Below are positions 8,119 to 16,614 of a DNA stretch of 64,000 nt, one piece after another. Where the stretch lies: positions 23,800 to 87,799 of the forward strand of contig VYDI01000032.1 of NCBI GenBank assembly GCA_009843505.1, written 5' to 3'. Position numbers and translations under genes: made by a program. The notes beneath the pieces were generated by a model. It did no database searches. It was not told the DNA's origin and was given only the letters and a program-made list of their open reading frames with translations. The first letter of the stretch is position 1. Every line of letters begins with the position of its first letter. This DNA is from Holophagales bacterium. GTDB lineage: Bacteria > Acidobacteriota > Thermoanaerobaculia > Multivoradales > Multivoraceae.

Positions 8119-8796
8119 ATGAACCTGCCCGAACTCGGCCCGCTGTGGCTCAGCCTCCAGCTTGCGGCGTCGGCGACCGCGTTGCTCCTGGTTCTCGGAA
8201 CGCCGCTTGCCTGGTGGTTGTCCGGCACCCGATCGCGGCTGAAGCCGGTGATCGAGGCGGTGACGGCCCTCCCGCTGGTGTTGCCGCCGACGGTGCTGGG
8301 CTTCTACCTGCTGCTGCTGATGAGCCCCCGGTCGTGGCTCGGCGGGCTCTGGGTGGAAGTCACGGACACCACTCTTGCCTTCTCGTTCACGGGCCTCCTG
8401 ATCGCTTCCGTCATCTACTCGCTGCCGTTCATGGTGCAGCCGCTCCAGGCCGCCTTCGAGTCGCTGGGCCGCGGTCCTCTGGAAGCGGCCGCTTCGCTGC
8501 GCGCCTCGCCGCTCGACGCCTTCCTGACGGTCGCTGCGCCGCTTTCGCTGCGCGGCTTCCTGACCGCGGCGGTGCTGACCTTCGCCCACACGATCGGAGA
8601 GTTCGGCGTCGTGCTGATGGTGGGCGGCAACATCCCCGGCAAGACACGGGTCATCTCGATCGCAATCTACGAGCATGTGGAGACGCTCCGGTACGCGGAG
8701 GCGCACACGCTTGCCGCCGGCTTGCTGCTGTTCGCGTTCGTGGTGCTCGTGTTCGTCTACGTCTTCAACCGGAGGCTGCCGGTCCATGTCGCCTGA
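8119..8796 (+). CDS. modB: Molybdate ABC transporter, permease
   Basis: This integral membrane protein of 225 residues has about five hydrophobic segments, and the inner-membrane-component loop appears as GRGPLEAAASLRASPLDAF. PLVLPPTVLGFYLLLL and HTIGEFGVVLMVGGNIPGKT are typical of ModB. It forms the channel through which ModA-bound oxyanion crosses the inner membrane. ATG 8119 is preferred over in-frame upstream codons lying inside modA because the protein then starts like known family members. It overlaps modC by 11 nt. Confidence 0.92.
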   Translation: MNLPELGPLWLSLQLAASATALLLVLGTPLAWWLSGTRSRLKPVIEAVTALPLVLPPTVLGFYLLLLMSPRSWLGGLWVEVTDTTLAFSFTGLLIASVIYSLPFMVQPLQAAFESLGRGPLEAAASLRASPLDAFLTVAAPLSLRGFLTAAVLTFAHTIGEFGVVLMVGGNIPGKTRVISIAIYEHVETLRYAEAHTLAAGLLLFAFVVLVFVYVFNRRLPVHVA

Positions 8797-9904
8797 CCGG
8801 AAGGGCACAACCCTCGAAGTCGACGTTCGGGTTGCCTTCGGCGGCTTCGATCTCCAGGTCGAGCAGGCCATCCCGGCGGCTGGCGTTACCGCCGTGTTTG
8901 GTCCTTCCGGGAGTGGCAAGACGACCCTCCTGAGATCGGTGCTCGGGTTCGAGGCGGGGAGCCGCGGTCGCATCGCCCTGAACGGCGACGTGTGGCTCGA
9001 CAGCGAAGCTGGAGTCGACGTGCCGCCGCACCGCCGCCCCGTCGGTTGCACGTTCCAGGATGGGCGGTTGTTCCCGCACCTGGATGTCGCCGGCAATCTG
9101 CGCTACGCCGATCGACGAAGCGGCGAGGCGAACGCGGTGTCGATCAACCACGACGATGTCGTGGACGCCCTGGACTTGGAGCCCCTGCTCGACCGGCGGC
9201 CCAACACGCTTTCCGGCGGTGAGCGCCAGCGGGCCGCGCTGGGCCGGGCGCTGCTCAGCCGGCCGCGTCTGCTGCTTCTCGACGAGCCCCTGTCGGCTCT
9301 CGACCGGCGTCGCAAGGCGGAGATCATGCCGTACCTCCTGGCCCTGCATCCGCGCTTCGGCATCCCGACCCTCTACGTGAGCCACGCGGTCGACGAGGTG
9401 GCGCTCCTGGCGGACCGTGTCCTGGTCCTTGCCGAGGGCAGGGTGCAGGCCTTCGGCGGCACGATCGAGGTTCTCGAGCAGCTCGATCTGGCGCCGCTGA
9501 CCGAGCGCTTCCAGGCGGCGGCGGTGCTCGAGGCGCGCGTCAGCGCGCACGACGACCAGTATCGGCTGACCTGGCTCGACCTCGACGGCCAGCGGCTCAG
9601 CGTGCCGCGGATCGAGCACCTCGACGTCGGCGAGTCGGCGCGACTGCTGGTGCGTTCCCGGGACGTCTCGCTCGCCACGGAGCGTCCGTCGCCGACCAGC
9701 ATTCGCAACGTACTGTCCGGAGTTCTCGTGTCCCTGCATCAGGACGAGTCGAGCGCGTTCGCCGAGGCCACGATCGATCTCGGTTCGCACCGGCTGCGGG
9801 CGCGGATCACGCGAGCGTCGGCGGCCGAACTGGACCTCGCGGTCGGTTCGCCGGTTTTCGCGCTGCTCAAGAGCGTCAGCCTGGACACCCGAGCCGGACG
9901 GTAA
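8786..9904 (+). CDS. modC: Molybdate ABC transporter, ATP-binding protein
   Basis: This 372-residue ATPase has Walker A GPSGSGKT (39-46), signature LSGGERQRAALGRAL, Walker B LLLLDEPLSAL and a switch His in YVSHAVDE. The C-terminal third is a TOBE (molybdate-sensing) domain, which permits feedback control of uptake. It powers ModB. ATG 8786 lies within the end of modB, so translation is probably coupled. The operon supplies cofactor for molybdoenzymes, none of which is encoded in this window. Confidence 0.93.
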   Translation: MSPDRKGTTLEVDVRVAFGGFDLQVEQAIPAAGVTAVFGPSGSGKTTLLRSVLGFEAGSRGRIALNGDVWLDSEAGVDVPPHRRPVGCTFQDGRLFPHLDVAGNLRYADRRSGEANAVSINHDDVVDALDLEPLLDRRPNTLSGGERQRAALGRALLSRPRLLLLDEPLSALDRRRKAEIMPYLLALHPRFGIPTLYVSHAVDEVALLADRVLVLAEGRVQAFGGTIEVLEQLDLAPLTERFQAAAVLEARVSAHDDQYRLTWLDLDGQRLSVPRIEHLDVGESARLLVRSRDVSLATERPSPTSIRNVLSGVLVSLHQDESSAFAEATIDLGSHRLRARITRASAAELDLAVGSPVFALLKSVSLDTRAGR

Positions 9905-10007
9905 GGGGGAACAATCGGGGCGCGCTTGCGTTTCTACGGTAGGTAATCTCCCTCGCCTGAACGTTCAACGCGCGGAGCAAGCCGCTCCTGCCCCTGGAGA
10001 CACATCG

Positions 10008-12773
10008 ATGAAGAGGACGACTAGACACGCTTCCGGACTGCTCGCCAGCCTTCTCGTCTGGCTGTTCTCGGCACTGCCCGCACTGGCCCAGGATCTGCCG
10101 GACGGCGTCACCCGGGTGGCGTCCGTGGAGGGAATCACGGAGTACCAGTTGGAGAACGGGCTTCGATTCCTCCTGTTCCCGGACCAGAGCAAGCAGCAGG
10201 TCACGGTGAACATCACCTACCTGGTCGGTTCCCGCCACGAGGGCTACGGCGAGACGGGGATGGCGCACCTGCTCGAGCACCTGGTCTTCAAGGGCACGCC
10301 GAACCACCCCGACATTCCCGCCGAGCTGACCGAGCACGGCGCCTTCCCGAATGGGACGACGTGGTTCGACCGGACGAACTACTTCGAGACCTTCCCGGCC
10401 ACGGACGAGAACCTGGAGTGGGCGCTCGACCTCGAGGCGGACCGGATGGTCAACTCCTTCATCTCGGCCGAAGACCTCGAATCGGAGATGACCGTGGTGC
10501 GGAACGAGTGGGAGAGCGGCGAGAACCAGCCGATGGGCGTGCTCCGCAAGCGGGTCATGTCAGCTGCCTTTGACTGGCACAACTACGGCAACTCGACGAT
10601 CGGCGCGCGGGCGGATCTCGAGAACGTGCCGATCGAGCGGCTGCAGGCCTTCTACCGGAAGTACTACCAGCCGGACAATGCGATCCTGGTGGTCGCCGGG
10701 CGGTTCGAAGTCGACCGGGCGCTGGAACTCGTAGCGGAGAAGTTCGGCCGGATTCCGCGGCCCGACCGCACAGGCGCGAACCAGCTCTTCGACACGTACA
10801 CCGCTGAGCCGCCCCAGGACGGCGAGCGGACGGTGACCCTGCGGCGGGTCGGCGACACGCAGCTCGCGATGGTCGTCTACCACGTGCCGCCGGGCGCCCA
10901 CGAGCAGTACGCGGCGGTGGACGTGCTCACTCACATCCTGGGTGTCGAGCCGGCCGGGCGTTTGTACAAGAACCTGGTCGAGCCGGGCCTTGCCGCCTCC
11001 GCCTTCGCCTCGAGTTTCCAACTGAATGAGCCGGGCGTACTGACGGCCGCGGTCGAGGTCCGGGAGCAGGATTCGCTGGAGGAGGCGGCCGAGGCGTTGT
11101 TCGCGACTCTCGACGAGATCGCGTCGGAGCCTCCCACGGAGGAGGAGGTCGAGCGCGCCAAGACCGACCACCTGTCGCGGATCGAGCTTTCGTTCAACAA
11201 CCCGCAGGGCATCGCGCTTCAGCTCAGCGAGTGGGCCTCGATGGGCGACTGGCGACTGTTCTTCCTGCACCGCGACCGTCTCGAAGAGGTGACGGCCGAA
11301 GGCGTCCACGAAGTCGCCCAGACCTATCTCCGGGACTCGAACCGCACGGTCGGGTACTTCTATCCGACGGACGAGACGCCGGAACGGGCCGAGATCCCCG
11401 AGCCGCCGGACATCGCGGCCCTGGTCGCCGACTACACCGGACGCGAGGCGGTCGCCGAGGGCGAGGCCTTCGACCCGACGCCGGCGAACATCGATCGTCG
11501 GACACGGCTGGTGACCCTGTCGAACGGCGTCAAGGTCGCGCTGCTGCCCAAGCAGACCCGGGGCGAATCGGTGACCTTGCAGATGGCCTTCCGGCACGGC
11601 ACGGAAGAGGCGCTGATGGGACGCGCGACCGCTGGCGATCTGGCCGGTTCGATGCTCATGCGCGGTACGAAGAACCGCTCACGCCAGGAGATCAGCGACG
11701 AACTCGACCGCCTCAAGGCCCAGGGTGGCCTCTCCGGCGGCACCCTGATTGCGAGCGGCTCGTTTGCCACGGTGCGGGAAAACCTCGCCCCGGTCCTGCG
11801 GCTGGCCGCCGAGATCCTGCGCGAGCCGGCGTTCGATGCGAAGGAGTTCGACCTGCTGCGGGAGGAGCGTCTGGCGGGGATCGAATCCCAGCGGTCCGAG
11901 CCGATGGCCCTGGTGCCGACGGCGATGGGCAGGCACTTCGGTCCGTGGCCGGCCGATCATCCCCACTACTCGCCGACCTTCGACGAGCAGATCGAGCGCC
12001 TGGAGGCGGCTACCGTCGAGGAGGCGCGGGACTTCTGGGCCTCCTTCTACGGTGCCGAGGGTGGCACGATCGCAGTGGTCGGCGACTTCGATCCGGACGA
12101 GGTCGCGGGCCTGCTCGAGGAGCTGTTCGGCGACTGGCAGGCACGCGAGCCGTACGAGCGGGTGGCCAATCCGCATCGCGCCGTCGAGACGGTGAGCGTC
12201 GACATCGAGACACCGGACAAGACGAACGCGATGATGATGGCCGTTTCGAACTTCTCGATGCGGAACGACGATCCGGACTATCCGGCGCTGGTCATGGCGA
12301 ACTACATGCTGGGCGGCGGATTCCTCAGTTCGCGCCTGGCAACCCGGATTCGCCAGGAGGAGGGCCTGTCCTACGGCGTCGGCTCACAGATCGGCGTGCC
12401 GCCGATCGACGACAGCGCACTGTTCCTGACCTTCGCCATCTTCGCCCCGGAGAACGGGGACAAGGTGGTCGACGCCTTCCGCGACGAGATCACGAAGGCG
12501 CTCGAAAACGGCTTCACCGAGGAAGAGTTCGAACCAGCGAGGCGCGGCTATCTGGACAGCCAGCAGAACGGCCGGTCCCAGGACCGCGCGCTGGCGGGCC
12601 TTCTGAACAACAACCTCTTCACCGGTCGTACGATGGAGTTCACGGCCGCCCAGGAGCGGGCGATCGAAGAGATGTCGCTCGATGAGGTCAACGCGGCGCT
12701 GCGGAAGTACATCTCGCTGGATGACATCTCGATCTTCCGGGGCGGGGACTTTGCCAACAAACTGAATCAGTAG
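10008..12773 (+). CDS. M16 family zinc peptidase, secreted, two-domain
   Basis: This 921-residue insulinase/pitrilysin-like protein has a signal peptide ending ALPALAQ (about residue 28). The N-terminal half has the inverted zinc motif HLLEH (87-91) followed by the distal acidic region. The C-terminal half repeats the fold (VTLQMAFRHGTEEAL, later RQEEGLSYGVGSQIG) but lacks the zinc motif, so it is the usual inactive partner domain and binds the substrate. Such enzymes degrade short peptides in the periplasm. The ATG at 10008 has CTGGAGAC upstream. The gene stands alone; a 103-base gap separates it from modC. Confidence 0.92.
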   Translation: MKRTTRHASGLLASLLVWLFSALPALAQDLPDGVTRVASVEGITEYQLENGLRFLLFPDQSKQQVTVNITYLVGSRHEGYGETGMAHLLEHLVFKGTPNHPDIPAELTEHGAFPNGTTWFDRTNYFETFPATDENLEWALDLEADRMVNSFISAEDLESEMTVVRNEWESGENQPMGVLRKRVMSAAFDWHNYGNSTIGARADLENVPIERLQAFYRKYYQPDNAILVVAGRFEVDRALELVAEKFGRIPRPDRTGANQLFDTYTAEPPQDGERTVTLRRVGDTQLAMVVYHVPPGAHEQYAAVDVLTHILGVEPAGRLYKNLVEPGLAASAFASSFQLNEPGVLTAAVEVREQDSLEEAAEALFATLDEIASEPPTEEEVERAKTDHLSRIELSFNNPQGIALQLSEWASMGDWRLFFLHRDRLEEVTAEGVHEVAQTYLRDSNRTVGYFYPTDETPERAEIPEPPDIAALVADYTGREAVAEGEAFDPTPANIDRRTRLVTLSNGVKVALLPKQTRGESVTLQMAFRHGTEEALMGRATAGDLAGSMLMRGTKNRSRQEISDELDRLKAQGGLSGGTLIASGSFATVRENLAPVLRLAAEILREPAFDAKEFDLLREERLAGIESQRSEPMALVPTAMGRHFGPWPADHPHYSPTFDEQIERLEAATVEEARDFWASFYGAEGGTIAVVGDFDPDEVAGLLEELFGDWQAREPYERVANPHRAVETVSVDIETPDKTNAMMMAVSNFSMRNDDPDYPALVMANYMLGGGFLSSRLATRIRQEEGLSYGVGSQIGVPPIDDSALFLTFAIFAPENGDKVVDAFRDEITKALENGFTEEEFEPARRGYLDSQQNGRSQDRALAGLLNNNLFTGRTMEFTAAQERAIEEMSLDEVNAALRKYISLDDISIFRGGDFANKLNQ

Positions 12774-12788
12774 CGCTTGCTGAAGGGA

Positions 12789-12815
12789 GCCGGCCAGAAG
12801 GCCGGCGCACCCAGT
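12789..12815 (+). repeat. REP-like palindrome, copy 3 (half unit), convergent junction
   Basis: GCCGGCC-AGAA-GGCCGGC (12789-12806) is followed by the family tail GCACCCAGT. Only the second hairpin of the unit is present. It sits between the convergent M16 peptidase and acetoacetyl-CoA synthetase genes and may also end transcription in both directions. Confidence 0.5.
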
Positions 12816-12821
12816 GGACGG

Positions 12822-14774
12822 CTACAGGGTCGCCACGAGGGCGGCGATCGATTTCGGGTTCTTCAGTGTCCCGATGTTGACGGCCGCCTCCACCGGCTCG
12901 CCGGCGAGGATCCGCTTGATCGGCACCTCGAGCTTCTTGCCCGAGAGAGTCGTCGGTACTTCGGGGATCGCCCGGATTTCGTCCGGTCCGTGACGGGGCG
13001 AGAGCCGGGTGCGCAGATGTCGGCGGATGCGGTCGGCGAGCGCCGCGTCGAGGGCGATGCCCTCTGCCAGCACGACGAACAGCCAGAGCTTGCCCTCGCG
13101 ATCCAGGCTGCCCGTGTCGACGATCACGCAGTCCTCGACTTCCGCTAGCTCAGCGGCGGCACGGTAGAACTCGGCCGTGCCCATGCGGACGCCGCCGCGG
13201 TTGAGCGTCGAGTCGGAGCGGCCGTAGATCACGGAGGTGCCGTCCTCGTCGAACTCGATCCAGTCGCCGTGGCGCCAGACAGAGGAGTAGTGGTCGAAGT
13301 AACTCTCCCGGTAGCGCTCGCCGGAGTCGTCGTTCCAGAAGAAGAGCGGCATGGAGGGCAACGGCTCGGTGATCACCAGCTCGCCGACCCTCCCGGTCAT
13401 TCCGCGGCCGCTCTCGTCGAACGCCTCGACCTTCGCGCCGAGAGAGCGGCACTGGATGCGACCCCGGCGGACCGGCTGGAGTGGATTGGGGCCGACGAAG
13501 CCGGTACAGACGTCGGTACCGCCCGAGAGCGAACCGAGCCAGACGTCGGACTTCACCTGCTCGTAGACCCAGTCGAAGCCCTCCGCAGGCAACGGCGCAC
13601 CGGTCGAACCGATCGCGCGCAGGGCCTCGAAGCCGAACTGCCTGCCGGGTTCGAGACCGGCCGCCCGGCAGGCCATCAGGAAGGGCGCGCTGACGCCGAA
13701 GCAGGTCACGGCCTCCTCGTCCGCCAGGCAGTAGAGCGTCAGGAGGTCGGGCCAACCGGGCGAGCCGTCGTAGAGCACGACGGTCGTTCCCAGGAGCAGC
13801 CCCGAGACGAGGTAGTTCCACATCATCCAGCCGGTCGTCGTGTACCAGAAGAAGCGGTCGCTCGCGCCGAGGTCGGTGTGCAGCGCCAGTTGCTTCAGAT
13901 GCTCGATGAGGATGCCGCCGTGGCCCTGCACGATCGCCTTCGGCAGGCCGGTGGTGCCGGAGGAGTAGAGGATCCAGAGCGGGTGGTCGAAGGGGACCGG
14001 CTCGAAAGCGAGTACGTCGCGGTGGGCGGTCAGCTCCTCCCAGGACAGGCGTCGAGGAGAGCCCTTCGTGCTGGCGGATGGGCCGCCCGCCGCTCCCACG
14101 ACGACCGCCGCGCCGAGCGTGGGTAGCGAACCGATGATCCGGTCCAGGTCGGAGCCGCGGTCGTACTCGCGGCCGTTGTAGTCGTACCGATCGACGCCGA
14201 TCAGGACCTTCGGCTCGATCTGCCGGAAGCGGTCGAGCACGCTGTCGACTCCGAACTCCGGCGGACAACTCGACCAGATCGCGCCCAGACTGGCGGTGGC
14301 GAGGAAGGCGACTACCGCTTCGGCGTCGTTCGGAAGGTAGGCGACCACCCGGTCGCCGTGCTTGACCCCGAGGCGGACCAGACCGGCCCTGGCGGCGGCG
14401 ACTTCGCGGCGCAGGTCGTTGCGGCTGAACTCGCGCCGTGTTCCCGTCTCGCCCCTGCAGATCAGGGCAGGCTCGCTGCCGTCGTTGCCGAGTGCGTGCT
14501 CGGCGTAGTTCAGTCTGGCGCCGGGAAACCAGCTTGCACCGGGCATCGCACGGTTCGCAATCACACGTTCGGGCGGTGTAGGGAACCTGACGGCGAAGTA
14601 GTCGGCGATCGAGCCCCAGAAGGCCTCCAGATCCGTGACGGACCAGCGCCAGAGTTCGTCGTAGCCGGCGAAGCGCCGGTTTCGCTTGTTCTCCAGCCAG
14701 CGCAGGTAGCGCGTCAGGTTGCTGGCCTCGACCTGTTCTGCGCTGGGGCGCCAGAGAATGTCGTGGCCCGTCAC
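12822..14774 (-). CDS. Acetoacetate-CoA ligase
   Basis: This 650-residue ANL-superfamily enzyme activates acetoacetate with ATP and CoA. It begins with the acetyl/acetoacetyl-CoA synthetase N-terminal region (ILWRPSAEQVEASNLTRYL) and has the ATP-binding loop LYSSGTTGLPKAI, the YTTTGWMMWNYLVSGLL stretch characteristic of the acetoacetyl-CoA synthetase branch, the WRHGDWIEF loop and the C-terminal catalytic lysine region TLSGKKLEVPIKRI. Length matches the family. It likely feeds ketone bodies or polyhydroxybutyrate breakdown products into acetoacetyl-CoA. It is transcribed alone. Confidence 0.92.
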   Translation of the reverse strand: MTGHDILWRPSAEQVEASNLTRYLRWLENKRNRRFAGYDELWRWSVTDLEAFWGSIADYFAVRFPTPPERVIANRAMPGASWFPGARLNYAEHALGNDGSEPALICRGETGTRREFSRNDLRREVAAARAGLVRLGVKHGDRVVAYLPNDAEAVVAFLATASLGAIWSSCPPEFGVDSVLDRFRQIEPKVLIGVDRYDYNGREYDRGSDLDRIIGSLPTLGAAVVVGAAGGPSASTKGSPRRLSWEELTAHRDVLAFEPVPFDHPLWILYSSGTTGLPKAIVQGHGGILIEHLKQLALHTDLGASDRFFWYTTTGWMMWNYLVSGLLLGTTVVLYDGSPGWPDLLTLYCLADEEAVTCFGVSAPFLMACRAAGLEPGRQFGFEALRAIGSTGAPLPAEGFDWVYEQVKSDVWLGSLSGGTDVCTGFVGPNPLQPVRRGRIQCRSLGAKVEAFDESGRGMTGRVGELVITEPLPSMPLFFWNDDSGERYRESYFDHYSSVWRHGDWIEFDEDGTSVIYGRSDSTLNRGGVRMGTAEFYRAAAELAEVEDCVIVDTGSLDREGKLWLFVVLAEGIALDAALADRIRRHLRTRLSPRHGPDEIRAIPEVPTTLSGKKLEVPIKRILAGEPVEAAVNIGTLKNPKSIAALVATL

Positions 14775-14846
14775 GTTGTTTTCCTCACAGTCTGAAGCGC
14801 GACGCTACGCTGTTGTGGCACCCACAGAACACAAGGAGGCTAGACG

Positions 14847-15227
14847 ATGAAGCATCTTCCGACGATTGCGCGCATTCTGCTGGGGCTGCTGTTCGTGTTC
14901 GGCGGCGTGACCGGCCTGTTCGAACTGGTGGAGCAGCCCGAGGTGGGGGAGGAGGCGGCGGCCTTCATGGGCGCGATCATGGACACGGGCTACCTTTGGC
15001 CGGTGATCAAGGTGACCGAGATCGTCTGCGGCGTTCTGCTGATCCTCGGCATGTTCGTACCGCTGGCCCTTGTCGTGCTGGCGCCGGTCGCGCTCAACAT
15101 CCTGCTGTTCCACGTCTTCCTGGAGCCTTCCGGTCTGGTCTTCGGTCTCGTCCTGCTGGTGTTGGGTCTCTACACCGCCCACCAGCACCGGGAGAGCTTC
15201 AGCGGCGTACTGAAGCGTAGAGCCTGA
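14847..15227 (+). CDS. DoxX-like small membrane protein
   Basis: This 126-residue protein has four hydrophobic segments and the family pattern IARILLGLLFVFGGVTGLF, then GYLWPVIKVTEIVCGVLLI and a C-terminal GLYTAHQH. DoxX-like proteins are integral inner-membrane proteins of largely unknown role, some tied to quinone-linked redox. ATG 14847 is preceded by AAGGAGG. It is divergent from the acetoacetate-CoA ligase and converges on a PQQ-like propeller gene. Confidence 0.85.
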   Translation: MKHLPTIARILLGLLFVFGGVTGLFELVEQPEVGEEAAAFMGAIMDTGYLWPVIKVTEIVCGVLLILGMFVPLALVVLAPVALNILLFHVFLEPSGLVFGLVLLVLGLYTAHQHRESFSGVLKRRA

Positions 15228-15240
15228 ACGAAGTGACTTG

Positions 15241-15255
15241 GCGCCCGGTGGGCGC
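15241..15255. terminator. Possible bidirectional hairpin between convergent genes
   Basis: GCGCCC-GGT-GGGCGC lies exactly between the DoxX-like gene and the convergent propeller gene, touching the latter's stop codon. No T-run follows on either side, so an intrinsic terminator role is only a suggestion. Confidence 0.3.
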
Positions 15256-16610
15256 TAGGAACCCGCGCCGACCGCGACCAGGTGTCGGCGTGCCCGGAAG
15301 TAGATGACGCCGTCCGAAATGGCGGGGGTCGCCATCAGGGTTTCGCCCAGTTCGTTGACGGCGATCTCGTTGAGCTCAGGACCCGGCTCGATGACGTAGA
15401 CGTCACCGACTTCGCTGTTGAAGTAGATGCGACCGCCGGCGGCGACGGCCGAAGCGCTGAAGCCGGAGGCGCCGCGGCCCAGACGCTTCTGGTTCAGGCG
15501 TTCGCCGGTTCGCCAGTCGACGACGGTCACGACGCCGTTGTCGTAGCAGAAGTAGGCGAGGTCGCCGACCACGATCGGCGTCTGCATGTAGTTCCCGAGC
15601 CGTTCGTGGAACCAGACCATTGCGTCGTGGTCGGGGTCGAGGTTGCCCACGGCGTCGGGATCAATCGCGTAGATCGGCTTCAGCCGGCCATGGGCGTTGG
15701 TGATCAGGATCGGACCGTCGCCGGCCCGGATCGGTGTGGGCACGGGGATGTCGCCGCCGCCCTCGAGTCGCCAGAGTTCTTCGCCGGTGTCGAAGTCGTA
15801 TCCGCCGATGTGGTGGTAGCCGTTGAGAACGACCTGGCTCCTGCCGGCCTGGCGCGGAAAGACGGCCGGCGTGCTCCATGTGGCGACCTCCTCGCGCGTC
15901 TTTCGCCAGACGTCCTCTCCGGTTGCCGCATCGAGAACGGCGACGAAAGACTGGCTCAGGATGTCGACTTGAATGATCACCCGGCCGTCGTGAAGGACGG
16001 GCGAGCTGGCGAACCCCCACTCGTAGGTGGGGAAGTCGTAGGGACCCGAGTCGAGCACGCCGAACTGACGCTTCCACAACGGGGTTCCGTCCAGGTCGTA
16101 GGCGTGGAGTCCCTCTGAGCCGAAGAAGGCCATGAGGACCTTGCCATCGGTCGCGGGCGTTGAGTTCGTGTGGGACGCCTTCGTGTGCCGCTTGATCGCG
16201 GGCGTACCCTGGAAGGCCGTTCGTTCCCACAGGAGCTCGCCGGTCCGCTTGTCGAGGGCCAGCACCTGGAAGCGCTGGGGCGGCTCGCCCTCGACCGGCG
16301 TACCGTCACCGTAGAGCCCGACTTTGAGCGACGCCTCGGCGCCGTCGGGAACCGCCGACGTGAGGAAGAGGCGGTCCCCCCAGATGACCGGACTCGAGTG
16401 TCCGAGGCCGGGAACCGGGACCCTGAAGAGGATGTTCTCGCCGGTCTCCACGTTCCAGGTCGCGGGCGGCGAGCCGGTTCCCGCGCCGTCCGCGCCATTG
16501 CCGCGGAACGAAGGCCAGTTGTCCGAGGCGGCGACAGGCAGGACGGTCGCGGCGGAGAGGGCGAACGCGACGGTCGCCGTGGTGATCGGTGTTCGGAAGG
16601 AAGTCGCCAT
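15255..16610 (-). CDS. PQQ-like beta-propeller protein, secreted (paralog A)
   Basis: This 451-residue protein has a signal peptide ending LPVAASD and repeated propeller blades with the PQQ-enzyme-repeat pattern, for example LDKRTGELLW, LDAATGEDVW, YDFDTGEELW and VDWRTGERL. N-terminal NWPSFRGN is common in outer-membrane-assembly-like (BamB-type) propellers found in Acidobacteriota and Planctomycetota. No catalytic PQQ-dehydrogenase residues are evident, so a binding or scaffold role outside the cytoplasm is more likely than dehydrogenation. It lies 4 nt after its paralog and is closely similar along its whole length. Confidence 0.85.
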   Translation of the reverse strand: MATSFRTPITTATVAFALSAATVLPVAASDNWPSFRGNGADGAGTGSPPATWNVETGENILFRVPVPGLGHSSPVIWGDRLFLTSAVPDGAEASLKVGLYGDGTPVEGEPPQRFQVLALDKRTGELLWERTAFQGTPAIKRHTKASHTNSTPATDGKVLMAFFGSEGLHAYDLDGTPLWKRQFGVLDSGPYDFPTYEWGFASSPVLHDGRVIIQVDILSQSFVAVLDAATGEDVWRKTREEVATWSTPAVFPRQAGRSQVVLNGYHHIGGYDFDTGEELWRLEGGGDIPVPTPIRAGDGPILITNAHGRLKPIYAIDPDAVGNLDPDHDAMVWFHERLGNYMQTPIVVGDLAYFCYDNGVVTVVDWRTGERLNQKRLGRGASGFSASAVAAGGRIYFNSEVGDVYVIEPGPELNEIAVNELGETLMATPAISDGVIYFRARRHLVAVGAGS

Positions 16611-16614
16611 GGTG

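Noticed and set aside
12789..12815. A dedicated intrinsic terminator at the peptidase/ligase junction
   Set aside because: The hairpin belongs to the palindromic repeat family and has no T-run, so I record it as a repeat that might also stop transcription.
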